DNA from: Anarhynchus alexandrinus
Taxonomy: Eukaryota; Chordata; Aves; Charadriiformes; Charadriidae
DNA: 64,000 nt
Direction of reading: 5' to 3'
Assembly: GCA_008711295.1 (NCBI GenBank)
Contig: VUYV01000082.1
Span: 205,255-269,254 of the forward strand
The position numbers and the translations under genes are program-made. Positions 13,493 through 25,053 of this stretch are shown piece by piece; positions within the stretch are counted from its first letter, which is position 1, and each line of letters begins with the position of its first letter. The notes beneath the pieces are model-generated. The model was not told the origin of the DNA. It searched no databases and was given only the letters and a program-made list of their open reading frames with translations.

Positions 13493-14354
13493 CAGGTGCT
13501 ATCATATCTGGGATCTGTGGGCTCCTGAAGGGAGTATTTTCAACTTCAGCAAAACTGTGGTTGTATTTTCTTTTAATGCCTGGATATATTCATATTAATA
13601 CTGGGAGTTAAAAGCTTTGTAAAAACTTTTTTTTTTCTTTATACAAACAGTAAAAAATATCTACTTATTAATATTTATTTATACTTACTCAGTTTATGAG
13701 ATAATACAGCCTTTAAGTAGGTAGCTGGTTTTGTCGCATTTTGTGATCTGCCAAATAATTTGACAAATTTGCCATAAACTCCCTGACATTTTTGCTCAAA
13801 AGAGTTAGTTTTCTTCATTCTTTGCTGCCAGACAGGTCATGTATCTTTTCAGGCTTGAAGAATTTCTGTCGGCTATTTAAATGCAAGGCCACAAAGACAA
13901 AGCCAGACTCAGGCTGCAGTGAGCTGAACTGGGGTGATTCAGGACCAAAGGAGTTGCAGCACATAATTAAACAGTAACTGTGCCCTACTCCAGAGACTTT
14001 ATGTCTTGTAGTGTAAACTGCTTGCTTTAGCAATGAAAAAGGGATATACACGCAGTTATCGGAGACAGTACGTGAACAAGGATGGTGAAAATTGTTACCG
14101 AGTGACACTTAAAAAAGTTGTTTTTCCTACTCCTTAGGCAGGGAACATGACTAAAGATGGCTGCTGCCCGTTCCCTGCTGCCGAGGGAAGAGGATGCATC
14201 CCAGCTTCCCAGCTCTCGGTGCCGGCAGGGAAAGAAAGGGCAGAGCTGGGCATCGGTCTCTCCTTGGCGCTAATGGCAGCCGCCTTTGCTTTTACTCCCT
14301 GCGGCTGGGCTCGGAGCCAAGGGAATTATATACAGCCATGGCTGTGCACTGAAA

Positions 14355-14375
14355 GGAGGAGGAGGAGGAGGAGGT
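14355..14375 (+). repeat. (GGA)n microsatellite
   Basis: This is a perfect run of about seven GGA units. It adds an arginine run to the overlapping open frame, which I do not regard as coding. Confidence 0.85.
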
Positions 14376-14814
14376 AGGGTAATCTTTCTCAAGGCTTCTT
14401 GCACCTCTCTCGGATGTTGTCCTCAGCAGTAAGTTTCTCTTCACCTCACAGTGATCTGTGAGGATCCAAGCTCCTTTCCCCCAGCTCATGGTACTAAAAC
14501 GGGAGAGGAGAGACGCTGTTAGCTCAGTTTTAGGGCAGTAAAAGAAATCTGGCACGAAGCAGCCATCTCGTTGTGTTGGCCTTTAGACAAGGAGGTGATA
14601 CACCCCCACCCGATGCAGCTGAGCAGCATGAGAAGGGAAAGCCTCGAAGTTCGAGTCGCTGCAGGCTTTTTGTGGGTTAGTAACTGAGCAGGAGCTGATT
14701 GAACAGCACAGGCCTCACTGGCAAGTTTTAAGTTGCGGTGTCAGCAACCTGAAACTGATTTTTACACAAGACCGTGTTGAATTTGATGGGAGAAGAAATA
14801 TCCTGGAAAATCTT

Positions 14815-15732
14815 TTGACAACAAGAGTTAGTTTTGCTGGTTTTCAGGGAAGTACCTCAAAGGAGTGGGCTATAGTGAAGAGGCAGCGTAGTTGTGAAGC
14901 TCCATATGCACAGGGCAGTTTGGTAAATGAGGAAGGTGCACACAGGGACATGCTTGTTCCGATGAAGGCAGTGCCGCGGCATGGTGTTTACCATGGGAAA
15001 ATAGGCAGAGGGAAGGGAATAGCCTGGGGCTGCCACAACCTCACTTTTACACTGCCTGAAAACCAGAAGTGCACGAAGCAACAGTACCTGGAGCCTTGTG
15101 GCAGGGCCTGGAAATCAGTTCTGAAGGAATCTCAGCAGACCTTTTTGAAGTCCTACACAGATGCCATTGCCCTTTGGTTTGTGTGGCAGCGCAGGGTGTG
15201 TGCACAGAAGAACACGCACAAGTTTGTGCAACTGTCTGGATTTAAAAAGGATTTTTTTTTTCTGCAGGATTTGTTTGGCCGTGACTATTCATATATATAT
15301 TTATTGGCATCCAGTGCTGAAATGAAGCCATACCAACTTTTACCTTCTATAAACGAGAAGGGCAGCTTTCCCAAAACACTGGGCTTCTGCTCTCCCTTCA
15401 AGCCTGCTGCTGTGAAGGGCTTTCTCTGGCTGGCAGACCGCTGCCTGCGCTGTGCTGGTAGCCCCATGTGTCTGGGGGGTGGCTCACGGAAAGGAATCTG
15501 CAGCCATTTCCGCGTCTTTGAAGGTGTTTCTGGCTCTGGCAGTTTGTTGACAGCGAGGGCTGTTTCCCCTTATTTCTTGTGCATCTCTCTGCTCAGTGGG
15601 GTTGTTTCCTGTAGTAACTTGTGGGGTTACCTTGCAGCCTTCCCACCCAGCCCTTCTTTTTCTTGCTCTGACCACAGGGACCTCTGTGAACATAAGTTCA
15701 TTTCTGCCCACATGCACGCCCTTGAAAAATAA
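14815..15732 (+). other. Long open reading frame of unknown status (305 codons)
   Basis: This is the longest ATG-initiated ORF in the window, in the intron before the first visible RFX4 exon. The protein (starts MTTRVSFAGFQG, ends SAHMHALEK) matches no family I know. It has no clear signal peptide, catalytic motif or repeat. A DFFFLQD stretch around residues 144-151 is simply the translation of a T run followed by ctgcag. Local composition is moderately GC-rich, which lengthens chance ORFs. There is no sign of splice sites joining it to RFX4, and no Kozak-quality context at the ATG (ttgacaacaag precedes a frame without an early strong start). It is probably a chance ORF or part of a lineage-specific noncoding transcript, but its length is notable. 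Confidence 0.2.
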
Positions 15733-16663
15733 TTGTAATCCCTTATGAAGGAGGTCGGTTTATTGCAGCAATGTCCAGGGACTCCAGGCAAACTCAAGGA
15801 CTCCTATTTCATACTTTGTCCAAGGAAACACATAGGAAAGTGCAACTTTTGCCCTCAGGACCTGTAACAGTAAATTCTGCTGAGCCTGGTGAATCCTATA
15901 AAGTCATCATCATGTTATAGGTTCCAGGAAGAGGAACAGCAGAGTCAAGTCAACGTAGTGCTGTGTCTCATCTGACTGGTGGGAATAAATTGGAAGTGAT
16001 AAAGAGGGTGGACAGGAGTGGTTGAATACCCACCGAAAGGTTCGAGTAGCTCAGTGGCTGCTGATTCACTACGTTGGGCTTGTACCAGTATGGAAAAGAT
16101 CTTGGTAGGGCCTGGGACTCCACTGGGGTGAATGGGGTTGTAGGACTGGACTTCAGAGAACACGGTTTGAGCCCTGCTGTAACAAAAATTCACATGAATG
16201 GTTGATTTTACACACATGAAGAGTACTTTCAAAACCGGTGTAAATACTCAAGTACATAAGTCTTTGCCAAACTAAGACTTTGAAACACACAAATTGCATT
16301 AATTTCTGTTGCCCACATGGGATGATTTATTTGTTGGTTTGTTGTTGTTGTGTTAGTTTTTTTTTTAAAATGTATCATGTGGTAGGGAGCGGAAAGAATA
16401 TCCTGAGGAGCTTTGCTATGTGCCTGGAAGCTTTTCAGCCTCTGTCCTTTAAAAACAGACAAACAAAAAATGAAACTAAAAAGCAACAGCTCAGTTTTAA
16501 AGCAAGAAAAGATTTTCTTGCTAAATAACCTCAGACTGACCATGTTTTAACAGAAACATTACAGAACACCATCTGTTGAAAACTGGAGCTTTATTTATAT
16601 ATTGGAAGTTTATTTTTTATGCAAAGACAAACACAAAAAAAGAGCATCTTTGTTCTTTTGCAG

Positions 16664-16750
16664 AGAGTTGGATTGAACGATGTCTCAATGAAAGCGAAAA
16701 CAAACGTTATTCCAGTCACACCTCTCTGGGGAATGTTTCTAATGATGAAA
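16664..16750 (+). CDS. RFX4: RFX4 window exon 1 (N-terminal segment)
   Basis: The acceptor ttcttttgcag ends at 16663 and the donor gtaagt starts at 16751. The first two bases (AG) complete a split glutamate codon whose first base must come from the upstream exon (phase 1). The next 28 codons read [17 protein letters not shown] then [11 protein letters not shown], and the exon ends with one base of the next codon (phase 1). At 87 nt it is symmetric, so skipping it would keep the frame. This segment precedes the DNA-binding domain and is the part that separates RFX4 from other RFX paralogues. It matches residues about 15-43 of the mammalian brain isoform with no difference that I can recall. 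No in-frame initiator is present in the exon, so translation must start upstream. Confidence 0.95.
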
Positions 16751-18712
16751 GTAAGTAACTTGTTATTCATTTAAAATGAGTGTGAATGTGTCCAAGTGCT
16801 AATTTCCCACTATATTTTGCTACATCTTGGTGATATTTTTAGTACTCTGTAGTTTGAAGGGTCAACTCACTTGACACATCCGAGAGTTTTTATTAATTTT
16901 TTTTTTTCTGGAATATTTGCTATTTTGCATTATTTAAAAAGAAGTAGCGCTATCTATTAGTTAAAACAACCCGAAGAATTTGTTTGTCATTGAGTAAAGG
17001 TTGGATGACCTCTAAAATGTGCTATTAGTATTAGCTCATGAGTAAAACCATCTGTTTTGCTTTTCACTGGTGAACACCGTGCAGTTGAAATACAGGAAAA
17101 ATTGTGCTGTTTTTTAATATAATTATATCAAATCATACATATAAAATCTTTATTTTAAGAATTAAACAATCATATGATTTTTAAAAAATCACATTAAATC
17201 ATGATATTGCTTCCTTTTTAGTTATAGAGTGGGAACAATTATAAATCTAGCTGATTTTAAAATAGTTATTTTTTTCTTGTCTCTCCTCTTTATGGTAATT
17301 TTAGATCTTGATTTTTAACAACAGCAGGTATTTAAAAAGACCCCCAAATATCTTAAAATAATCTAATTGTTGCTTTTTAAAATTGTAAGACAATTCTTAG
17401 TTTTCCATTTAGTTTTCCCTGTTTATGCAATTTCTATTCTAGTTAATTTGCCTGAAGCAAAATACTCTTTTAATCTCTGTATTTCTTATGTTAGTTCATG
17501 CTACAGGATATTAATGCAGACTGAAATCTTTAATTCAGAAAGACTCACATTTTTATAATATTCAAGCACCTAAGTTTGGAAAATGTATTTTTAATCACTT
17601 CTTAAATGCCGAATGTCCCTTTTATATTTTTCGCATTTTAAGATAACTACTTAATTTTGATGTAAAATTACATGCCTTGCACCACAATGTTTTAGTGGAT
17701 AAAGGAATTTGCTATATTGACACCCTACTCTTATTTGTCCAGGGTTCTTTTTTGAGGCAATATCTCTTCTGAAGGAGAAAGAAGGTGTTAGAAACATGGT
17801 ATTTATTCATGACTCCCAAGCTAAGGACAGTGGATAAGAATCCTTAAAGACAGATTGGATAGGTTTGGGGTTTTTTTGTTTTCAAAAATTGAGGAAATAT
17901 AAATTAGTTTCTCTATAAAAATAAAATTTTAGTGAATTGTAGTGAAAAAGAAAAAGCATCTACTTGTTAGTTGGCATTTTACAAGACTCAAGCTATCATT
18001 TAAACTGAAAGCACATGTAACAAACTACCGCTAGTTTTGCTACAACCTATTTAGGGTAACAGATCCAGAACAGAACATAGAAGGCAACTTATAATTATAA
18101 CATGATGATATTTTATTTTTTTTTAACATAGCTAGTGGTGCTAAATAATTACCTTGACAATACTGTCTTGAACTGCGAGTCTTAGAAAAATTCACTAAAA
18201 CCAATAGGGTTGAATCCTGAATTCTGAACCTATTAAGAGTCTAAAGTCACATCTCATTCATTAAAGATTCTTTCCATCACTTTCGCAGTAGCATCAGAAT
18301 GAAATGAATTTCGTAAGTCTCACAGGTAAAACTTCCACATGCTTAGCTAGGGACAGTAAGTGGACCTGCGTGAGTTAGCAAGGGCAGGTATTTCAGACAA
18401 TGGCATTGAGAAGATAGGATGGTTGTTTGTTCTGTTTTCCAGTACTGGATTTAAGAGGCAAGCGATGAAAATGAAAGGCAGCAAATTTAGAACTGATAAA
18501 ACAAATATGCAAATGAATTGATCCCACAATTTGTGTGCAGAAGACATTGTCATGGTATGTAATGCAAACCCACATGAGAGTGAGGGTCGATTTCCTCTAG
18601 CTTCCTTCTTAATAGCAGTTTTTCCAAAGGCTTGCTTTGCACTAATACCAGACCAGCATTTCTGCAGTGCAGATAAGAGAATTAATCCACCTGAAAAGTC
18701 ATCCTTGTTTTT

Positions 18713-18742
18713 GGGGGGGAGGGGAAGGGGAAAGGGAAAGGG
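18713..18742 (+). other. Potential G-quadruplex
   Basis: Five G tracts (7, 4, 4, 3 and 3 G) are separated by A, AA, AAA and AAA. This meets the four-tract, short-loop rule for a G-quadruplex. It lies on the sense strand of RFX4, so the nascent RNA could also fold. Only the motif is seen; a structural role is inference. Confidence 0.55.
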
Positions 18743-21700
18743 TGAAGAGGAATGAATAAGAAAGGAAAAATAAGCCACTTGCCCAGCAGCAAGAAGACCA
18801 ATAATCTGTGAAATCCAGAACAAACTGGAAGTTTCACCTTAGAAATCATTGTATTATGTGCTGCTTTCCAGCCCTTGAGTTCTTTCTAACAGTGCCCACA
18901 CACCAACCAAGAAATTTCCAAACCATTGTGTCAGTCTTTGTCCAGCCTCTGTCATACATTTACAAACAGCAGGAGGCAAAATGTTTTCAGAAAACCTATG
19001 TAACCCTCTTTGAATTCTTCAGAGTGGTGGTCAAATTGCTGTTGTCAATGTTTTCATCTGCAGCCAAAAGAAGGCATCATCCATCTTTCTCTTGACTACT
19101 TAGTTTTTTGTCTCTAAATACATTAGGTAGCTGTTGGCTGGACTCTACCAGACAAAATGTGGCTTTGGTGGTGGTTTTTTGTTTTGGCCTTGCATCCAGT
19201 GAAGACTATGAGATGCACTGTGAACTGATAATGTTTTACTCAGTATCATGCTTGCTCTTGTGACTATCTTTTCCTGGATGTGTTTTGAGTTCATAGGGGT
19301 TTAGGACAAGAGTAATAGTTTTGCTGGTCTCCTTTTCTATAGTTGAAGTATGCTACAGAACCATACTTCAGGCCACAGGGGTCCTTTGCAATCTTCTATT
19401 CTCATCCAGATACCTCCAGGCCTCTTGAACCTGCATTACATTGTGAAGGGAAGTAATGACTCACAGCTGTGGATACCCATGGTCTTGCTGCTTCTTGGGC
19501 CACTTCTTACCCTATTGGAACCTTTTATGACCCCTCCCAAACACAGCTTTTACACTGTAATATAAAAATTCTAGGTAAATTTTATTTCAGTTTCCAGTTT
19601 TTTAAACACTTTTCCTTCTGCCACTTCCACACTCTACATGGTAGTCAAAAGATCCACAGGAAAAGGGAATGGTACAACCTCATATCTAATAATTTTTAAA
19701 AAAAAAAACCCAACACAAAACCACAACACTTTCTGTGTACTGTGCAGATTCTCCAAATTGAAATAGAGGTCTGGAAGAATACAGTCCAAGAATTATCAAA
19801 GTTTCAACTTCAGTTCCATGGTGAAGAAGTCATGATGTTACATGATGAAGTGGAAGTGTTGCTTTTCCAAATTTTTTTTCATATTTAGAAATATGAATGT
19901 GTGGACAGATTATGTGAGATAGAAAATTCAGACTACTTTCTGCACTTGAAAAGCAGTGTTCAAAATCTGTGTTCAAACTGGCTGAAATGGAAGATTTATC
20001 CAATAGTTTCTTTTTTTGTTGTTGTTTTGTTTTGTTTGAACTACACCTCTTACTCTTCCATTGAAAAAAATCTTTAAAAAAGAACTACTTGATTTCGTTG
20101 AAATTTTCCTTGGGGAAAATTCTTTCTTTTTCAATCTTACCTACTCAATTAGAACTATGCTCCCATGTTTCTCAGAGGGTTTTAAAAAATACCACTATTT
20201 TAAAAGCATGGAATACATGCTAACGAGCCTGAATCTTATTTATGGCTACATGTAAGAAAGACATAAGGTAACTTCTTATCATCACTTGATTTTAGCTAAG
20301 GGCAAATCACTTTTGAGAGCAGTCAGAACCTGGACTGCGGGGCTACAGAGGAAGAGGCTATTCCTCTGAACGGTGTGGAGCTACCTGAACTAAGGGAAAG
20401 ATTTTATCCATATAAAGCTACTAATAACGTAACATGTCTCCTTAGTGGTTTGGAGACACATGCAGGCAGCACTGGAAAGTACAGGACTCTTCTATTTATC
20501 TCCACAATGGAAAGCAGAGCTTTAACTGTACTTAAGTTATGACAAACAGACTAACGTCAACATTTTAGAAAAAGGTGTACTAATGTAGCGTCTTCACTTT
20601 GTGGATGTTCCACTTACTGTGTTTAAGGCAGCATGCCTAAAAAGGTGCTGAACATAGCTCCTATTGTCTCCATGTGTTGCTCCAAGAAACAAGGAATCCC
20701 TCGAGCTGGACCTAAAGCCAGACAGCAGGGTTAGAGGATACTGCTGAGAGTTCAGGGAAAGCCACAAACATATGCACAAGGTACAAGACGGAACTCAATT
20801 CTGGTGGCATTGAAACAGAATTTTGAAAGGCGAAAGAGCTGTTAGCAAAGAAACTTCAATGGATTTTGGGAAGAAGAACTTCCTCTGATCTCTGGGAGCC
20901 AGGAAATACTATTTTTCTAGTACATAGAGTATCCCAGTTTTGAATCTCTTCGAAAACCTCATCTGTGCTGAGAGTTTTACTTGCAACTGTCTAAGCCATT
21001 ACCTGCTTTCAGCTTGGGATGAGTACCAGGTTTCCTACCTAACCAGGTACCTTGAAATGCTTTTCCTTGGAATACTGGTAGTCCTTCTACTGGCAGTGGA
21101 GTGAACACACTAGATCTGCTCCTACCAGATGGGTTTCTCCCTGAGGTGCTATACAGCTGCTGTATATGTGAATACCTACAGCTGTGCATCAGGAGCAGGG
21201 TTTTTCCTCGTTACTTCAAGTCCTTCTACATTTGTCACAGAAAAATTGCCAGCTCTGGTTTTTGAACAGAGTGCCTTGAAGCAAGACTTCTTTTCAGTGT
21301 CTTTATTTCATTGCTTTACGGAATAGATTGCATTTTAAAGGTATTGAATTTTAAAGGGTATGGGTTAATTTTAATCCACAGTGTTGTTCTGATGGGGACT
21401 GGTAAAATGACAGTAAAGGAAAACAGCATTTCTTACCTCTTTCATGCTGTACAAAAAGATCTGGGATCAGACCTGAGTCAAAAGTTACACAAAACATTCC
21501 CTGCTCAATAGGGAAGCCATTAAGTGCCCTGCTACCAACTAAAACATAAGGAATAGGGATATTTATTATTTTCTGCTAGTCAATTATCTGATGAGATTAT
21601 ATTGTTAAACTATACAAGGTAGAATAAAGTGCTTGTATATTTAATACTGAAACTTTGTATTTCTAGGTCTCCTCCATTCCTATACCACGTGCAATTCTTT

Positions 21701-22689
21701 CCATCTATTTAATAAAAAAGTGAAGGTGTCCTGAAAATATATATTTTAGCCAACACCTGCTGAAAATGAGAAACATTTTGGCTGAGAGCTGGTCCACTGA
21801 CAGAAAACACATGCAAAAATATTTCTGGTTTCTCGTACAGAGACTTAATTTTGGGGGAGACAAGTACTGAATCTGTGAAAATTTTAGTTTTCTTGAAAAT
21901 CTAATTGTTCAATGGGTAATATTTTAAGGGAAAATGGTGCTTAAAGAATTTTTTTTTAATAAGTTCAAAGTCCATCATTCTCCTTCTTGGTTTTAAGGGA
22001 CAGTTAGCGGAGGATGCTGGAGTCTTGAAGAAGGATCCCCAGGAAGCAGACATACTTGAGGAGGGGGATTTAAATTGCAGCTTATGATCTTGTTAGTTTC
22101 TGTTGTTAAAACAAATCCTTACATGATTACAGCGGCTTGTAGTATGTCTGAGGGCAGGTTAGGTAAAGCACCTACTCTTAATTCAAGTGGAAAACAGCTG
22201 AGGGAGGGATGGGAGGGATGTAGAGACTCTAAGATTGTATAATTTAGTCTGACAGTGCCATGTATCCAGGGGAAAATACAATCTAGTTAGCGCAAGTGAA
22301 AGCCATCTAATAACAGACTTTTGAATTCTATACCCCTTATATCGAGAAAGATAATAAAAAAAGTTTATTCTGGGGAGGGGGGAGTAGTTCCTCTTGGTTT
22401 CACAGGTGGAAGTCATTTAGGATTTCTGCACCTTAGTTAGACGAGTGGTTATTTAGATCAGTGACTTTCCAATTTGCAAGCCCCTAGCAATTTCCAGCTG
22501 GGCAGAAACAACTGTGTCATGAACTTAAGCCGGTAGATGATATAGGCTTTGATACCGACATAGAAAATACTGATTAAGAAAATGGATGACTTTCACCTGG
22601 GAAGTAATAACCTTAATTTGAACAAGAAGACAGTGGGGCACAGGAGGAAGACTGGGCCCCTGCGTGCAGCTGATACCTAAAGGCAGCAG

Positions 22690-23620
22690 CTTTGGTGGTT
22701 GTACCTCGCTGTGGCATCTCCCTCCCCACCACGGCAAAGGCCTGGATCCCTCCGGTCGGTAGAAAGGCGCTGCAGTGCCCTGTGTTACGGGTCCCTGTTG
22801 GTGAGGCCTGTGGGCCCCCATGGCTGTCAGCTATAACTGTCGTTACTAAAGCAGGGGAAACTCCCCCCCCAACCCCAGCCAACACTTTTCCCCCTGCAAC
22901 ACTTTGCTGAGACATACCCTTTATAACTAATCACCTTTCACTTTTACCTCAGGAACAGTTGGGAGGCCACCGGCTGCCGGGCACCCACGGGACCTGGGCA
23001 GCCTAGTAGGCAAGCTTGCTTGTGGGCGAAGGAAGCCGCAGCAGCCTCTGTGCCCCAGGCTCGGGGAGCTGCCATAACTCCCTCCCAGCCCTGGCCAGGA
23101 TGACGGGGAGGCCATGGCGGGACGCAGGACTGGACCGGGCTGTGGTCAAGCCACCTGCTTTTTGCCCCTCCAGGGCAACCACGAATCCTTCCCTGCAGGG
23201 GCTCGTTCGCCCTTCCAGCAGGCTCCCTCCCACCTCCAAGCCGGGCACCCTCATCCCCTGGAAAATCATGAATCCCAACCCAGAAGGCTCTTCCCACCTC
23301 AGAGCAGGGCAGACGGGACTGCCCCCTCTTCCCCAGGAGTCAGGTGTGCTCTGAGAACGTCTGTGCTGCCAGTTAAGGATAACAAGGGCAAAACATTTAG
23401 TGTTGTGAGGGGGGACAGCCCTGACTATTTTACCCATCCCATGTTTTAAATCCGTGCTACAGGGCTCTGCTTCCCGCCATGGAGGAGGCGTTTGTCCCAC
23501 CGCCGCCGAGGCCGGGGGCTGTTGTCGAGCCTCAGCGGCCGGCGGCAGCCATGGCCACTCGGCATTCAGGCCCTGTGTGCTGAAGGCTTGTTGCGTGCCG
23601 ACCGTTTGTTTAGGAAAAAC
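22690..23620. promoter_or_regulatory. Intronic CpG-rich island, candidate alternative promoter
   Basis: About 0.9 kb of GC-rich DNA with frequent CpG interrupts an otherwise AT-rich intron. CpG is densest at 23470-23600, around gccatggaggaggcg and gcggccggcggcagcc. CpG persistence in an intron usually marks an unmethylated promoter or enhancer-type element. RFX4 is known in mammals to use alternative promoters for brain and testis isoforms, so an internal promoter is plausible, but no TATA box or RFX4 alternative first exon could be identified. It could instead be an unrelated GC-rich stretch or an antisense promoter. Confidence 0.45.
23479..23583 (+). CDS. Candidate 34-residue ORF in the intronic CpG island
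   Basis: An ATG in near-ideal vertebrate context (cccgccATGG) opens a 34-codon frame that ends at TGA 23581-23583. The start reads MEEAFVPPPPRPGAVVEPQ and a second good-context ATG (gcagccATGG) lies inside it at codon 25. The peptide is proline- and alanine-rich with GC-rich codons. I do not recognise it. It could be a short independent ORF, an upstream ORF, or the start of a spliced first exon; a weak donor (cct/gtgtgc) lies just before the stop. It could also be chance in GC-rich DNA. The context is the only positive evidence. Confidence 0.2.
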   Translation: MEEAFVPPPPRPGAVVEPQRPAAAMATRHSGPVC

Positions 23621-24992
23621 AAATGAAAAACACAATTTAAAAGTGATTTGAAATGTGTATGTTGGTCCTATGCACTGAATAAAAGCGGGCCCCTGAAAGG
23701 CAGGGAAGGAGTGTGCGGTCCAATAATTAGAGGCCTATTGTCATGCAGATGCGGAAGAGGGGCTGCCCGCAGTGTCTGTGGGGGAACTGTAAATCTGGAT
23801 TTTCCTGACATTCAGGGGATCGGCCTCGCAGGGCTGAAGGATGTTCAGTTAACACAACTCGCCCTGTATGCAATGGGAGAAATATTGTGGGGCGAGGGAT
23901 GAAGACAGCGTTTTCCAAAGTGGGGTTTTATTTGTGTGCGCTGGTTCTTGGGACTGGACAAAAGGCCTCCCAACGGGGTCTGATGTTCAGAGGAGGTAGC
24001 CTGGCTCCCTTAAGATTCAGCATCCCAAAGGCTCGCTTAAATAACTTCTAAAAGTTGATCGTATGAAGAAATGAAACTTGCAGCATGGTGTACAGGCGCA
24101 GCAGTTTACCTCATCATTGAGGTATCAAAGCTTTCTACATTTAATTCTTTCATCAGGGACAAAGTTGTTTGTTGTATCAAACACAGTCTAATATTTTGCA
24201 TTTCCCAAAGAATGCCCTTCTAGAGACGCTGATTGTGCTTTGCTCTCAGCTTTCACTTAGGAATGTTTAATATGCTTCACAAATCACAGTTTAATAGGCA
24301 TTATTCTGGACATAATTTTTTTTTCCCAAATAACTAATGTAAACAGGGAAAAATCCAGTATTTTAAGCCAGTTTTGTTTTCTTTCTCTTTTTATTTATCC
24401 ATCTTTTATTCAAATGTTTGGAAAGTCAGCAAAAGACAGTTATCTTGGATTACTATCAGAAAAATTATCTCAAAAGGAATGAAGTATATTATAGAATGTT
24501 TTTAATTTCAGTTTTTCTTGTTCAGAATTAATCTTTGTCAATTTGTAAACATCTGGTATATATTGTATGTTAGGACCACAATAGTGGATGAACTCCGTTA
24601 GGTTAAATGCCTGATCTAATATAAAACTTGGGTAAGGCAACTGTTCCCTTTAAGCAGGTGAACATGTTTTTGTGTTCTGACATCCTGCCTGTTTCTTTTT
24701 GGTTTGTTTGTTGTTTTTTTTTCTTTCATATGAACTTATCCTTTTCAGTGTCATTATTCCTATGCACCACTCTGCTCCTTCTATCAGTGATGTTTGCAAG
24801 CTTTATTGCCTTAAGCAGTATCTACAGATACTAGCTTAGAGAGCATCATTATTTACATTTCCACAATTTAGCAAATATTTTGGGAAAGCTTTTACACTTG
24901 AGAACATTTTTGATCAGATATTTCCTTACCAGTTTACAAATGCCTGAGCAATTCCTGCTGAAATTACATAGTATTTTTTTGTTTCTTAACAG

Positions 24993-25053
24993 ATGAGGAG
25001 AAAGAAAATAATAGAGCATCGAAACCACACTCAACTCCAGCTACACTGCAATG
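24993..25053 (+). CDS. RFX4: RFX4 window exon 2 (linker into DNA-binding domain)
   Basis: The acceptor tttcttaacag is followed by AT, which completes the Asn codon begun in the previous exon. Nineteen codons follow, reading [19 protein letters not shown], and the exon ends with TG, the first two bases of a tryptophan codon (phase 2). The donor is gtaaga at 25054. The segment is acidic then Ser/Thr/Pro-rich and leads into the winged-helix domain, whose first residues (LQW) are at its end. It corresponds to about residues 44-64 of the mammalian protein and appears identical to it. The spacing to exon 3 is 5.7 kb. Confidence 0.95.

Larger units (their letters stand above)
504..16663 (+). other. 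RFX4: Intron upstream of first visible RFX4 coding exon
   Basis: This 16 kb stretch has no exon that I can recognise. I looked for the expected start segment of the brain isoform (an ATG-CAT-TGT start, or the codons for Met-Asp-Ser-Thr before a donor) and did not find it. It contains an eroded interspersed repeat near 2.93 kb, p53-like half-sites near 2.82 kb, a poly-T run with an N at 3996, a duplicated junction at 5971-6105, a pyrimidine-rich tract at 13446-13492, a GGA microsatellite at 14355-14375 and a long unexplained ORF at 14815-15732. The rest is ordinary intronic sequence. Confidence 0.7.
16751..24992 (+). other. RFX4: RFX4 intron after exon 1
   Basis: The donor is gtaagt and the acceptor is gtttcttaacag. 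The first kilobase after the exon (to about 17.7 kb) is very AT-rich, with several TAAT/ATTA and ATCATATGAT-type words. A G-quadruplex-capable G run lies at 18713-18742, and a CpG-rich island with a strong-context ATG lies at about 22690-23620. Nothing recognisable as a coding exon was found elsewhere in the intron. Confidence 0.85.

Noticed and set aside
23003..23635. 210-codon minus-strand open frame
   Set aside because: Lies wholly in the GC-rich island where several frames on both strands are open; composition is low-information and no family is recognised.
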